DNA of 64,000 nucleotides from Epiperipatus broadwayi (GCA_028023455.1 JAQFVV010006850.1:62001-126000); one strand, 5' to 3'; positions 48,001 through 62,370 are shown, numbered from the stretch's first letter. Notes: a model not told the origin generated them from the sequence alone. Made by a program: numbers and translations.

Positions 48001-51000
48001 CTGTTTTTTTCCCAATAATATCAGAAGGCATGTAATGCTGCGATAGTAGAGCTGCATACAAAATTTCTTAATATATGTAATTCCCTCTTAATATTTGTTT
48101 CAGGATACAGATTTCTCTGTGATGCTATCTGACTTTGGATAGTAGAGAGATGTAGCAATGTGCCTAACTCCTCATTTTTAAAAAAAATACTTTAAAGTTA
48201 CTGGCATGAAACTTGTTCCATTATTTGGCACTAGAGTCTCAGGAAAACTGTGGATTGCACAAATCTCTGAGTTTTGAGATTCGTATCTTTAATTATTCTA
48301 AAACGGATCCTGATATTTAATGTAACAGTCAGATTTGTATAGACAGCAAAACTAATCTTAGGAATCAAGCAATGATCACTAACAATCTGTGTGTAACATT
48401 AATATAAACATTACCACAGATAGTACAAAGACGAACCACATTACCTATGCTCCCTGTGATAATTTTTACATATCTACTACATCTGATGTTAGCATATATG
48501 CCCTTTTTTATATTTCCTCTGAGAACAGGGAGATAAAAATGAAAAAAAAAGTTAATTGTGGTAAACAAGACACAAATGTGAGTGGTAATGAGTATAGATA
48601 AATTTATTAATAATAATAAAAAAAAACAAATGATTAGATTTAAACCTATGAGTTTCTTACAGGTTAAAAAAATAATTAGTGACTAAACAGCTTAATTATT
48701 ATTAACTTACAATAGATGGCCTATCAGATTTATATGTTTTAATAATGTTTTTTTGGACATATTATGATGGTTTGAATAGTAATTAATGGATAATGTAAAA
48801 AGGGTTAAGATAGGAGTACTTATTTAAATATATTAAAAATCACAATTAATAAATGACCACCATGGACTTAGAACTATCACTGATGTCATGCTTGCAAGAT
48901 CAGGATTTAAAAATAGATTAAGAATATTGAATGTGGTACTAGGTTATGCATAAACGTAATTATATCTGATGATGAAAGAGAGATGGGATATGCCCAACTT
49001 GGTGAGACAATATCCAAAAATTTCATTGGATTCAAAGGTCATACGAAGCAGGGACGAATGTTTGGTCCTATAACTAGTAAAGAACTTATTACTATCAAGT
49101 AAGAAATTCGTCTGCACTGATAACAATATTAAGGACTGTAGCAAAGATTCCGAAATATGTAAATATGAAAGATAAATTCACATTTGGTATGACCATATCA
49201 AGAGAATACTTGGAAAATCCATTTCCACAAAGCAGGAATCTGCTTGCAAAACAAATATACAAATTAAAAAATATCTATATAAAGAACACAGAAATGCAAT
49301 TTAAGTAAAGAAACAAACAATAAGTAATTCTTCTTTATAAAAGCCTGGAATTTACGATGATTATCTCAAAGAAGACAAACGTGAATAGCTACATTATATT
49401 ACTTTAGTTGGCTAAATAAAGGCCTAATTGGTTCATTCATTATAAATACTAATACACAATAATCTCTTCCTAATTGAAGGTCCATCCTAGAGATCATACT
49501 CACATACATGATTTAGATAATTAAAATGAAATATTTATGAAGCCAATGTAAATTAAATGATATATATCTTTGTCCCTTCAAAAAAAAATCTGTATTTATT
49601 AAAACTAATTCAATATTTTTATATTTGTTTATAAAAAAAATCTGGTTTTATGATCTTGATAATTGCAAGAATAAAGTTTTAATTGAAATGCATGACTGAT
49701 TATTTTTTAGAAAAACAAAATTTTGGAGCCAGATGAGAGGGAGAGGTTAAAACGTCATTGCGCTTTTGCTTATATTTATTTTATGGTAGCGGAGATGATT
49801 CTCAGAATTTAAAAGATGAAAATATAAAATAATTGTCTGCCATCTGATTACTCGAATACTAAATTTAGCACATATATACGATTTAAGAATGATCATATGA
49901 TATATGAAAATATTAGCAAATACACATTAGTTTAACATATATGTATAATATTAAACCAACACATAATATTGAAGAAAAATATAACAAAAAATGCAAGCAA
50001 AGGAGAAACATCAAATGCATATGAATTGTTTTACCGGTATAGGATTGCGGAGATTTTATGCTTAGAGTTCAATGTTTCTGTGATTACCTTTGTGAAAGAT
50101 TTTACAAGATATAAAGAGCTGAGTATAGGTATGATGGGATGTAGCTTCTTAATATAATTCACATTCACTTGGTTCTGGATGACCCCTTTCTTTTGATATT
50201 AATTTAATTCTGGAGACAGGCTGGTTCTTTGGATCATCACATGACTAAAGGTGGCATAATTGACTAGGCAGCTTATTTCTTGAATGATGGCAAGGCAGAT
50301 CGGCTGAATTCATATGGTACAGTACACTGGTCAGCATACTTCAGATAAGCAGGAGACCACCATCTCCATCGGAATTCCAAACTCGTGCTCCTTTGCTTTT
50401 ACTCACAGGTTAGCATAATATGTGTTGCTTCTAACAGTTAGAATGATGATCGATAAGCTTTTTAAAAGTTGGTGGATGGAAATCTTGTGCTCAAACTTGA
50501 AATATTCTCTAATAAAATACTAGCTTGAAGAAATTTTTTTCATCAGAAGACCTCCTTAAAGAATTTTCTGATTAAAAGACCAGTTTGATGAATTTTTCAT
50601 CAATAAATTTACCTAGCTTTTTATACCATTTTTCAACAAAAAAGCATCCAGATTAGTTTTAATTAAAAATATTTTTGCTGATAATAATTTTGATTAGCTT
50701 GATTACAACTTAATCCTTTAATTCTTATTTTTTTAATTAGTAAAAAAATTCCATATCTTTTATTTACTTGCCTTCCTTGCAGTAATTAAGCATCAATCAA
50801 CAACTTTTTTACCGCAAATTCCAACATTCTAAACAACATTCTCTAAATAGATAACACCCAGACAATTTTTTATTTTTTATTAATTAGTTTTAATAAGAAA
50901 ACTACCGGTGCCCTGTAATTAACCTGCTTTTATAAATTTTATTAAAGTCTAATGCTATGGAATTTTAAGTGGCTTAAATTTTAATTAATTGTTTTTAGCA

Positions 51001-51535
51001 GAAATTTCTAGAACCTGTTATGCATTGAACATTACTAATTATTAATCTAATCTCAGCTAACCGTTTCTGACCCTTTTTGTGCTTACATACACGTGCCTTT
51101 AGTAAATTTAATAAAATAATTTATTTTTTCTTGTAATAGAGTTTAAAAATTTTAGATGCCAATTGGCATGACGCATATATATGTAATCATATATATATAT
51201 ATTAATTATTCTAAATCCGATCCATTTCGAATAGGCATCGATTATTATTAAGAAAGTCTACATTGAAAAGATCCAACGTGATTAATATGCATGGATTCCA
51301 TAGCTTGATAACTGTTATCCATGCTGTATATATTTTTATTGTTGCTTGACATTTGTTATATTTTTTAAATAACTCATTCTCTGCATTTATACTAAGCAAC
51401 CATATATACTACTCAGAATTTTTGCTCACACAATATCAAGATTACTTTCGTGCATCAATTGCAATATTTCTTTTCATCTTAATTTGGTATTAGCACTCTA
51501 TCATCTTTTAATATACATCATTTTTTATTGGATCA
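45070..51535. other. Long AT-rich intergenic stretch
   Basis: No gene, RNA or transposon with family resemblance was recognised over about 6.5 kb. The open frames here (for example 45929-46153, 47735-47935, 48944-49144, 49969-50157) are short and low complexity. Less AT-rich pieces at 45460-45620 and 50160-50420 look like old repeats of unknown type. Confidence 0.4.
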
Positions 51536-51539
51536 TTTG

Positions 51540-52760
51540 TTGCTTATGTTCAGTAAAGACTTAGTAAGTGCTTCAAAATGAGTGCTCTGAGCTGTTTGTT
51601 CTTAGCTAAGATTTCCAATAACTTGTAATCAATAGTAAATTTAAATAATCGTCTCGTACAAATATTGGAGAAAATTTTTGATTGCAAACCCAATGACTAA
51701 TGCCACTCTATTTAATTAGATGTAGTTGTTCTCAGCGACAAATAATGTTCTTGATGCTTATTCTATAGGTGGTTCATGTTAGATAATGTAGTGAGTTAAA
51801 ACAGCAATTTCATCAAATATAGATGCATTGGTAGTTAATTCGAGACTACTATTATAAAGCACTAATAATTTACTCGATGATAGTAAAGCCTTTGTTTTCT
51901 TGAATGCCCTTTTAAAACTATTTTCAATTACATTTCTGATCAGGACCAAATGACATTTTCTTTTTATTTCGAAATAATTCGACAGACTCAGAAAGACAAG
52001 TAATTCTTTCACGTTTTGACTCTTGGAGCATGTTTAACATCTTTTTTATTAAATATTATAATTTCATAAACATTTTTATTCTCATCCAAATACATTTTAA
52101 AGATTTATTCTTGTTCTAAATTTTGCATGGTTGTTACAAGGTTTTAAATGTCATTGAAGCTAATTTTCTTCACACTTGGGACTATTAAGATAGCATAATA
52201 TGTGGATAAACGTCTGTATTTTCTGAAACAATACATCTTATTACCGTTGCCATGGCATCTCGTTTTAAATAAAGTTGGATCTTCTTGGAATCTACTGTTA
52301 ATAATTTTTACTTTTTGAATATCATCATTGATATACCTACTCCATTGTCTATTCCGATGGTTACCATGAATGTATAATTTTTTAATATTCAGTCGTATTT
52401 AGCTGGCAATTTTTTACTTGGATATTTTTAATCTCAGGTTTTAGATTATTTCTTTTGGGAAAGTGGGTGAATCTTTGTTCTTTTCATAAGACATACTCTT
52501 TCTAAAGGTATCTCACTTCCACAGACCATCATTACGAGCTATATGCACCTTCTTCCTACACAATATCAATCACTTCTTTCGTTTCATTGTCTACTGACTG
52601 TTTTTTTACTTTTGGCTTGTTACCCTATTTACATCAACACCACCTAAATTTTGAAACTCCTTAGATTGGTCCAACGCTAACTCGTGAGCTATCTCCATAG
52701 ATACTAGAGGCTAGCAGTTGCTGTCGAATATGTCAAGGGATATATTCTATAGTAATAGAA
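51540..52760 (-). pseudogene. Ty3/gypsy gag-pol fragment
   Basis: Minus strand frame 51779-52012 has NSFKRAFKKTKALLSSSKLLVLY and a TNAS box, the start of a gypsy RNase H. It continues toward 51540 with ASRTLFVAENNY..LNRVAL..FAIKNFLQYLY. Upstream (52740-52640) ARELALDQSKEFQNLGGVDV resembles the gag segment before the zinc knuckle. Stops and frameshifts are throughout, the RT is mostly gone and no LTRs were found. It is a different element from the one at 31.8-38.0 kb. Confidence 0.6.
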
Positions 52761-54846
52761 TAGATTTTTGCTTATTCTCTCTGTGCCTTCTTTTAATTTT
52801 CCACCCCCCAATATTTATTTTCTTTATTTTTGAAGACCATTAAAAATAATTTGAGCTTTTTTAGTATTTAGATTTAATTACAGCTTTCTTTTTAACTGAT
52901 AGTTTTTTAACCTTTCATAAAGTTAAGTTGCAATATTGGTAAAAATAATTTCATCATCTTTAAAAATCTCACGGCTTAAATAATAACCATTTTTTAAAAA
53001 ATTTCCATTTTAATTCACAACTTATGCTGTCTTAAAACGTTTTAGATATAGAAAATCAATCTGGCATAAATAATTATCAATATTAATCTTCTTACTATTT
53101 ATATGCAGACTAATTATTGCTATTGCATTATGATAAAGATTTTTAAATATATACAATATTTTGGATTTTTGTCTCGAAGTTCAAAAACTTTACTTATAAC
53201 AGAAATACTTAATAAAATCAAATAACTTTTCGTAATCTATAAATACAGGCATAATGGCAGTTCACACTTACAGATCCTTTGATTAATTTTTTTTAATACT
53301 TTATATCTATCGTCCTATAAGCACTTTTAATTCTAACGCGTACTTTTAGTTGTTTGAGTCAAAAGTTGTCTTTAAAATGTTGTAATAATTTGAGTAAAGA
53401 TTATGCATAAGAATGATAGAATATTAGTAAGTATGTAATTTCTTTTACGTTACATTTCATCATTTTTATATACGAATCTTACAATTTTACTATTCTATTC
53501 ATCTGCAGCTACAATTTCTTTATTGTTTCATTTGTTTCTTTCGAAAGGCCTATAATGAATTCTTATTTTCTTTTCTATTCTTCAGAGATTCAATTACACA
53601 ATTTGTCTTTCTTATTAGTGTAAGATTTTTGATGCCATTTTATTTTTAGTAATAATGATCTTTTCTATTGCCGAAACAATTTTTTTTTTTATCTCAGTAT
53701 GTTTTTATTCAATAATTTTTTTAAACTTTTCAGAACAAAATTCCCACGTCTTCATTATTTCTTTTTGTTACTACTTTACAAAATTTCCGATGTTCAATGC
53801 TTTTAATTTTTTGTTTTCATATTGTTTCTTTTCTCACATCTTTTAGTTAAAATTTAAAAAAAAACAACTGTGGCCTAAGTTACAACTACCAAAAAAACTT
53901 CTAATTTTTTATTATTAGGTGTCTACGTAACAAATGTTAGTATAGGATCAGTTATATTTTTATTGATGTCCTTTTAGTCAGAACCATCTTCGAAGTCTAT
54001 TAATATTTTAAAAGGAACTCTCAAATGTTAGTTTAAATTTATTGAAGTGTTTTTGAAGGTTAATGATGCAAGCAGTTAATACTATCTTTATTAATGCTAT
54101 TTGACTTTCAAACAATTTCCTAATCGCTTTTGTGCGCTGATTTTTTTAAGAATTGTATAAATTTTGAAATGTATAAATCCTGTTAACAAAATATGCTTCA
54201 ATTCGGCTAAACTATAATTTGTGTCTTTATGTCAGTTTTTGTTTAGAACTTTTCTCAAAGAAGAATATTTTAGTATACAAGATTTTCTTCTCGGCAAATC
54301 TTTAATTTCGTGTTTTTTCACATTTCTATCTCTATGATTAAATTTATCGATATTTTCGTTTTATAATTATAGTATCAAATTCTTCTATGATAATTTAAAA
54401 TATTGTTTAATCATATCAAAACAATGATAAATTTTTCTACATTTGACATTTTTCATTAATTTAACCACTCTGTATAATATATCATCTATCTCTCTAATTA
54501 AAATATATTAAAGCTATAATAACCTTAAAACTATACGCCTAGATGCATTTAACAAATTATTAGTTACTACCTCTCTAATGTTATTTTTTATTCACGATGA
54601 ATGCTATTACATTGTATTTTCAATGTTCATATCTTTTATTATAAAGAACATGCTCACTTTTTAAATGAATTGCCTCTTCACATTTTATTTTACTTCACAA
54701 ATCTGACAATATCTCCATTAATTATTAGACAGTTCTTTTTCAATTCATGCAGTTTCCCTTCATTTGAAAATGATCTGTAATTGCAGGCAGATAAATTAAA
54801 GATATAACTAATACCAGCATAGGTTGATAATTAGAGTATTCGTAGA
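52761..54846. other. AT-rich intergenic stretch
   Basis: Pyrimidine-rich, with no recognised gene. The frame at 53655-53846 is Phe/Ile-rich low complexity. Confidence 0.45.
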
Positions 54847-54854
54847 ACTATGTC
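54847..54854. other. Target-site duplication of foldback element (left)
   Basis: ACTATGTC, identical to 60370-60377. Confidence 0.85.
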
Positions 54855-56985
54855 GGTGCTGATATAGTACGCGCTCGGCGGCCATTTTGAATTTGAAAAC
54901 AGCCAAAAACACTGCTGGCACATGCAAGCGATAAATGTCATCGACTAGAAACACTCATTTTTTAAAAAAGTAAATCGCCTGAGGCACTATAATTAAAAAA
55001 GGTGTTGGGAAGGGACTACACTTAAAAAAATTGCGGGAAACATCACATTAAATAGCTTAAGGTGATACTATCAAAAAAAAAAGTGCGGGAAAAGGAAAAG
55101 AGGTGAAAATTTAAAAATGCTTTAAAATAAACCAAAAACGCTAATTTATATATATAGTCATAATCAAACATTGCAATATTTACAAAAATCCGTTAAAATA
55201 TAGCGATCACTAGAAAAATAATATAATGCTATAAATCAAACCTTACTTTAAAATAAACCAAAAACGCTAATTTATATATATAGTCATAATCAAACATTGC
55301 AATATTTACAAAAATCCGTTAAAATATAGCGATCACTAGAAAAATAATATAATGCTATAAATCAAACCTTACTTTAAAATAAACCAAAAACGCTAATTTT
55401 ATATATATAGTCATAATCAAACATTACTTTAAAATAAACCAAAACCGCTAATATATATATAGTCATGATAATCAAATATTGCAATAGTAAATGTCAAAAG
55501 ATTAACCCTATGTTAAGGCATTTTTTAAAAAAAAAATCGTAAATGATATTTACAAAAACCCGTTAAAATATAGCGATCATTAGAAAAATAATAAATGCTA
55601 TTTTAAAAATATCAGTCCGGTCTATCAACGCTATATACTAAATCAGTATTATAATTTTAAAAAACAATATTTAAAAACTATAATGCTATAAATCAAACAT
55701 TGAGTTGTAACGTCACATTGAATAGCCAAAGGTTATACTATGGAAAAAAAGAGCGGGAAAAGAAAAAGAGATGAAAATTAAATAATACTTTAAAATAAAC
55801 CAAAAATGCTAATTTATATATATATAATCATTATCAAACATTGCAATATTTACAAAAATCCGTTAAAATATAGCGATCACTAGAAAAATAATATAATGCT
55901 ATAAATCAAACAATATCAGTCCAGTCTATCAACGCTATATGCTAAATCAGTATTATAATTTTAAAAAAACAATATTTAAAAAGTATGATGCTATAAATCA
56001 AACATTGAGTTGTAACGTCACATTGAATAGCCAAAGGTTATACTATGGAAAAAAAGAGCGGGAAAAGAAAAAGATGAAAATTAAAAAATACTTTAAAATA
56101 AACCAAAAACGCTAATTTATATATATAGTTGTAATCAAACATTACTTTAAAATAAACCAAAAACGCTAATATATATAGTCATGATAATCAAATATTGCAA
56201 TCGTAAATCTCAAAAGATTAACCCTATGTTAAGGCATTTTTTTTAAAAAAAAAATCGTAAATGATATTTACAAAAACCCGTTAAAATATAGCGATCATTA
56301 GAAAAATAATAAATGCTATTTTAAAAATATCAGTCCGGTCTATCAACGCTATATACTAAATCAGTATTATAATTTTAAAAAACAATATTTAAAAACTATA
56401 ATGCTATAAATCAAACATTGAGTTGTAACGTCACATTGAATAGCCAAAGGTTATACTATGGAAAAAAAGAGCGGGAAAAGAAAAAGAGATGAAAATTAAA
56501 AAATACTTTAAAATAAACCAAAAACGCTAATTTATATATATAGTCATAATCAAACATTGCAATAGCATTTATTTAAGTAATTTTTACTAATATTTTAAGA
56601 ATTTAAAAAAAATTACCAACTCTCGATCGGATGGATGGTCGTCCGCTCAGGCTAAATTTGGTTCTTCCTCTTCATTACTGCAATACCACAAAACATCAAA
56701 TTATACTTTTAAGATTTAGGTTTATTATTTTAAAGAAGACGCCAGTAAACAATTAATTTATTCAGGAAATATCGCAGCTTGATATGGTCTCTTTCAAATT
56801 TATTTTTAAAACTGTGTACTTGGGTCTGACACAAGGTATCTATGACGTAAGATAATTTCCAAGAATTATAGTCAGATTGGGCCTTTGTCTTATTAAGATA
56901 AAAGAAAGTGTTAAGTTAAACTTTCAAATTAAAAAAAAACAACAACTGTAAACCAGCTAATGGACTTTTATGCTTCAAGCCTAAC
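54855..56985 (+). repeat. Left inverted arm with nested tandem repeats
   Basis: The outer 250 bp is unique, with GGCCATTTTGAA near the tip. Then a unit of about 126 bp (AAAATAAACCAAAAACGCTAA... ATAGCGATCACTAG) is repeated at about 55118, 55244 and 55370. A longer block with CATTGAGTTGTAACGTCACA and GAGCGGGAAAAG recurs at about 55695, 56000 and 56412, forming a higher-order repeat. The innermost 400 bp (56580-56985) is unique and contains CTCTCGATCGGATGGATGG. Confidence 0.85.
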
Positions 56986-58373
56986 ATCGTTATGTATATA
57001 ATCTTATAATAATGTATTTTGATGTCTAATATGTGTGCACATCTAATATATAAATATATTTATTTATATATTAGATGTGCGCACATACACGTAAACATAC
57101 GTTATTATACATCAAAGTACATTATTATAGGATTATACACGTGGTCTGGGATGGGTTTGAATTTGACAAACAGGCCTACTACGATACATAGAAGGTGAAA
57201 CGGAATGATAGACAGAATTAGCAACAATAAGTGAATATGCAAATATAATTAAAGAATATATTTTATTAGGCATTCATAATACTGGATGGGGTGGGATGGC
57301 AGCTGACATGATAGACTACGTGGGTCGACTACGTTGAAATACATGCACTAGAAAGTAAAAAAAGAATACACCCATAAATAAATTAAATCATTAATTTATT
57401 TTTATATTTTTTATAATAAATGACCAAATAATTTTATTTGCGTCTTTAAAGTGTTAAAACTAAAATCTTAAAACTAATACATGTATCAGCACCCATATAT
57501 ATATATATGAGTACAAGTTGTGATGTATAATATGTTACAGTGCGATTATATTTTTACATCATTAACCCTTAAACCGCTAATTAAATCATTGGTTGTATGA
57601 GATAAAAATCAAATCTTTTAATTGGCCAACTCACAAACTGAAGACAAAGCCTATTGTTAAAACATATTCGTCTATAATATTAAATTCAACTCAGATACGT
57701 TTATAAAAAGTATATAATTAATTTTTCAGGTCATGAAGAAAACGAAAGTTCTTTCAAAAATAAATTGCTATTTATTTATTCTAAGATATTCTATATCGGC
57801 AACATAAAAGTTATAATGTAAACAAAAAGATCGACTTTTACGTTATAGAAAAGTAAATATTTTTTTTTACTACATCTTCAATATATTTACTTAAATCTTC
57901 AATATTTTTCGAAAATAATTTTGTTTTTTTATTATTCTCTCTGAAAATTATGTTTAATTTCCATAAATATTATTTAATAATAATTTAAATCGTATTCGAA
58001 ATGAAAATCTCAGCGTTTTTCTTTATTTTCTTTGATCAGGCAGTTTCTTTGTTCTTTCCAGCCAATCAGAATGTCTTTTTCGGCTGAGAGCATGCTAAGA
58101 ACCAATCACAAATAATGTTCCTTCTTTGTTTAGGTTTAAAATGCGTTTTTTTTTATTTTTTACTTCTAAAATAAATCGGAAGATGTCACCATCGTACAGA
58201 ACTTTTAAAAACGAATTAAATACGTATTTAACGAATTTTATCGTATAAAAACGAACTAAGTTAGAGTGATTTTAGATGTCGACGAGGAGTCTTGTCGAGC
58301 GCGGGAAAAGGGTTAATTTATTATAAATTTTTTGTTATAATTAATTTTAACCATCTTTTGCATTTGATGACTA
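56986..58373. other. Loop of foldback element with nested palindrome
   Basis: Contains a palindrome of about 140 bp at 56998-57137 (TATAATCTTATAATAATGTA at one side, its complement at the other, centre ATATAAATATATTTATTTATAT), likely a small MITE or cruciform former. Further on a CpG-bearing patch reads GTCGACGAGGAG...GAGCGCGGGAAAAG (58278-58310). No coding frame longer than chance. Confidence 0.7.
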
Positions 58374-60369
58374 GTTAGGCTTGAGGCATAAAAGTCCATT
58401 AGCTGGTTTATAGTTTTGTTTTTTTTTTTTAAATTTGAAAGTTTAACTTAACACTTTCTTTTATCTTAATAAGACAAAGGCCCAATCTGACTATAATTCT
58501 TGGAAATTATCTTACGTCATAGATACCTTGTGTCAGACCCAAGTACACAGTTTTAAAAATAAATTTGAAAGAGACCATATCAAGCTGCGATATTTCCTGA
58601 ATAAATTAATTGTTTACTGGCGTCTTCTTTAAAATAATAAACCTAAATCTTAAAAGTATAATTTGATGTTTTGTGGTATTGCAGTAATGAAGAGGAAGAA
58701 CCAAATTTAGCCTGAGGGACGACCATCCATCCGATCGAGAGTTGGTAATTTTTTAAATTCTTAAAATATTAGTAAAAAATTACTTAAATAAATGCTATTG
58801 CAATGTTTGATTATGACATATATATAAATTAGCGTTTTTGGTTTATTTTAAAGTATTTTTTAATTTTCATCTCTTTTTCTTTTCCGCTCTTTTTTCCATA
58901 GTATAACCTTTGGCTATTCAATTGACGTTACAACTCAATGTTTGATTTATAGCATTATAGTTTTTAAATATTGTTTTTTAAAATTATAATACTGATTTAG
59001 TATATAGCGTTGATAGACCGGACTGATATTTTTAAAATAGCATTTATTATTTTTCTAATGATGCTATATTTTAACGGGTTTTTGTAACTATCATTTACGA
59101 TTTTTTTAAAAAATGCCTTAACATAGGGTTAATCTTTTGAGATTTACGATTGCAATATTTGATTATCATGACTATATATATTAGCGTTTTGGTTTATTTT
59201 AAAGTAATGTTTGATTACGATATATATATAAATTAGCGTTTTTGGTTTATTTTAAAGTATTTTTTAATTTTCATCTTTTTTCTTTTCGCTCTTTTTTCCA
59301 TAGTATAACCTTTGGCTATTCAATTGACGTTACAACTCAATGTTTGATTTATAGCATTATAGTTTTTAAATATTGTTTTTTAAAATTATAATACTGATTT
59401 AGTATATAGCGTTGATAGACCGGACTGATATTTTTAAAATAGCATTTATTATTTTTCTAATGATCGCTATATTTTAACGGGTTTTTGTAACTATCATTTA
59501 TGATTTTTTTTTTAAAAAAGTGCCTTAACATAGGGTTAATCTTTTGAGATTTACTATTGCAATATTTGATTATCATGACTATATATATTAGCGGTTTTGG
59601 TTTATTTTCCATAGTATAACCTTTGGCTATTCAATGTGACATTACAACTCAATGTTTGATTTATAGCATTATAGTTTTTAAATATTGTTTTTTAAAATTA
59701 TAATACTGATTTAGTATATAGCATTGATAAACCGGACTGATATTTTTAAAATAGCATTTATTATTTTTCTAATGATGGCTATATTTTAACAGGTTTTTGT
59801 AAATATCATTTACGATTTTTTTTTAAAAAAAGTGCCTTAACATAGGGTTAATCTTTTGACATTTACTATTGCAATATTTGATTATCATGACTATATGTAT
59901 TAGCGGTTTTGGTTTATTTTAAAGTAATGTTTGATTATGACTATATATATAAATTAGCGTTTTTGGTTTATTTTAAAGTAAGGTTTGATTTATAGCATTA
60001 TATTATTTTTCTAGTGATCGCTATATTTTAACGGATTTTTGTAAATATTGCAATGTTTGATTATGACTATATATATAAATTAGCGTTTTTGGTTTATTTT
60101 AAAGTATTTTTTAATTTTCACCTCTTTTCCTTTTCCCGCCCTTTTTTTTTTGATAGTATCACCTTAAGCTATTTAATGTGATGTTTCCCGCAATTTTTTT
60201 AAGTGTAGTCCCTTCCCACCACCTTTTTTAATTATAGTGCCTCAGGCGATTTACTTTTTTAAAAAATGAGTGTTTCTAGTCGATGACATTTATCGCTTGC
60301 ATGTGCCAGCAGTGTTTTTGGCTGTTTTCAAATTCAAAATGGCCACCGAGCGCGTACTATATCAGCACC
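58374..60369 (-). repeat. Right inverted arm of foldback element
   Basis: Reverse complement of 54855-56985 with small indels and a different number of internal repeat copies (units near 58860-59160, 59270-59580, 59610-59930 and 59935-60110). The repeat number difference explains its slightly shorter length. Confidence 0.85.
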
Positions 60370-60377
60370 ACTATGTC
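60370..60377. other. Target-site duplication of foldback element (right)
   Basis: ACTATGTC, the partner of 54847-54854. Confidence 0.85.
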
Positions 60378-62370
60378 TTTGGTCACTAATGTAGCTGATA
60401 ATATTACAGTCTTTTAGATGTAAGGGTTGTAATTTAATTTGGTGGGTTAAGACTACAAATATAAAAAAGATTCCACACACTGTTTTACATATAGCCATTC
60501 AATCTGCTTTCAATATAAACCCAATACTAAATTAATTACGAACTTTTAAGTGACTGAGAAAGAAAGTAATTGTGTTTTTTGGTTTAAATTCAGAGATAAA
60601 AATTACTAATTCATTATCTTAACTCTATAATTTCACAATTTAAAAGGTTGCCTTGATATCCAAGTAGAAGAAATTCATATTTCTAATAGTGATTACAAAC
60701 ACCCAAATGATTAGCATTTTAATTATCCAATCAAAATTTGTCTTAGGAATGCAATGTTTTGAGTATCACCAAGCTTATTTAAAAATTTCTAAGCTTCTTT
60801 TGCAGATGTGTCTTATTTAAATTATCTTTAAATGTCTATTTTTCTAATAAAATATACTATTGGCTATCCATTTATTGATCAATATTAAACAACTAGACAG
60901 ACTGGCCATGGTTTGTTGTCACGTGATAAAATTTGTTTGTATTGAAAATCTTCATATTCTTAAAAAATAAACCCTTCACCCATATTTGAATCTGAAATCA
61001 TTGTAGAGATGTATCAATATCTACACAATAGAGCTTTAAAAATAAATAATCATGTAGGGAAAAAAAACCATCTTAATTACATTTACTATATTATAAAGAC
61101 TTACAGTCTGAGAAATAAAAAAAGTGGGGAGAAAAGATTTTTGGAAGTATGGAGTATTTTTTAATTTACTTTATGTTATTATTGATATAAAATGGAAATA
61201 AAAATTTAGCGTTTTGAAATTAATAAGGATTAGAGACATTTGTTTTCAGTCCCAATTTTTGTAGCTACTCCAGTAGTTTTAAATAGCTATCTCTTTTGCT
61301 CCCAACATTTTCTTACATTTTCCGGGAACAAAAAATATATCTACAGTGATTCTTGATTATCTAAAACCACAATCAATCAGTGGTAACCATTTATCTATAT
61401 CTAGAAGCAACCTATTTAACAAAATCCTTAAAAGTACTTTTACTATAAAGGATAGCAATAATAAAGTATTTTGCAATAATTATTACAAATTTTTAACTCT
61501 GTTCCTTTTTAAAAAAAAAAATTGGAACAGTAAAAGTACTCCAACTAAGAGTAGAATGGCACATTACATTCCTAGTAAATTTAAATATTTTTGAAGGTAG
61601 AATAACATCAAATTTTAAAATGTCTCTATGTATTTCATTAGAACCTATAGGATATCCATTTTTAAGATTATAAAAATGTTTTAATTTGACTAAGCTGGAT
61701 ATCTTGGATACACTATGATTATAAGTGTCATTTCAACACTTATAACATTATTCAAAAGATGGACAGAATATCATTGTATCTACTCCACATATCATTGTCA
61801 ACATACACAAGAGTGCCAATAGTAGTTCTACGTCTACATTATGCCTTCAATGCATCAAAACACATACAAAGTGATCAGAGTAACAAAAGTTTATAGTTTG
61901 TCGCAATTTTCAGCCATCAGTCATTGCAATCATTTTTGCCAGCCCTACTAAATAGAATTGAATTGATTTTTTAAAAAATGGAAATAATATTATGCTAATA
62001 TTGACAGAAAAAAATATATGGTAGAAGTTGTACTGTGTTAAATGTAGTAGATCGTTAGTGATATTACTTATCAATTCTAGTAACCACAATAAAATATTTT
62101 AAGTTAAAACTAGATGGTGATATGGGGAGACTTATTAAACCTATTACATGATTATTATTATTTTTATTCTGATTTTCAATTCAATTATTTCAAATTTCAA
62201 ATATCTTATAGTTTTAAGTGTTTTCTGCTTTTCTTATAGTTAAATAATTCTGCCATAACGTCATTAAAAAATAAGGCACCTTTTCCATACTTTTGTTAAG
62301 ATAGTCTTTTGGTACTATTAGATTGTTATAAGTTTTATATAATTTTATAGTTGCTATATCTTTTTTTCAG
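60378..62370. other. Upstream sequence / 5' intron of the paralogue
   Basis: No coding sequence recognised; the frame at 61346-61594 has no family resemblance. The stretch ends in the polypyrimidine tract and acceptor TTTTTCAG at 62363-62370. Confidence 0.45.

Larger units (their letters stand above)
54855..60369. mobile_element. Foldback transposon, 5.5 kb, 2-kb inverted arms
   Basis: The element begins GGTGCTGATATAGTACGCGC and ends with its reverse complement, flanked by a perfect 8-bp repeat ACTATGTC. The left arm 54855-56985 and right arm 58374-60369 are inverted copies along their full length, surrounding a loop of about 1.4 kb. The arms are largely built of internal tandem repeats. No transposase frame is present, so it must be mobilised in trans. 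Long repeat-built arms are the hallmark of Drosophila FB/Galileo-type foldbacks. An 8-bp duplication would suit the P or hAT superfamilies, but the ends resemble neither that I know. The superfamily is open. Confidence 0.9.
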
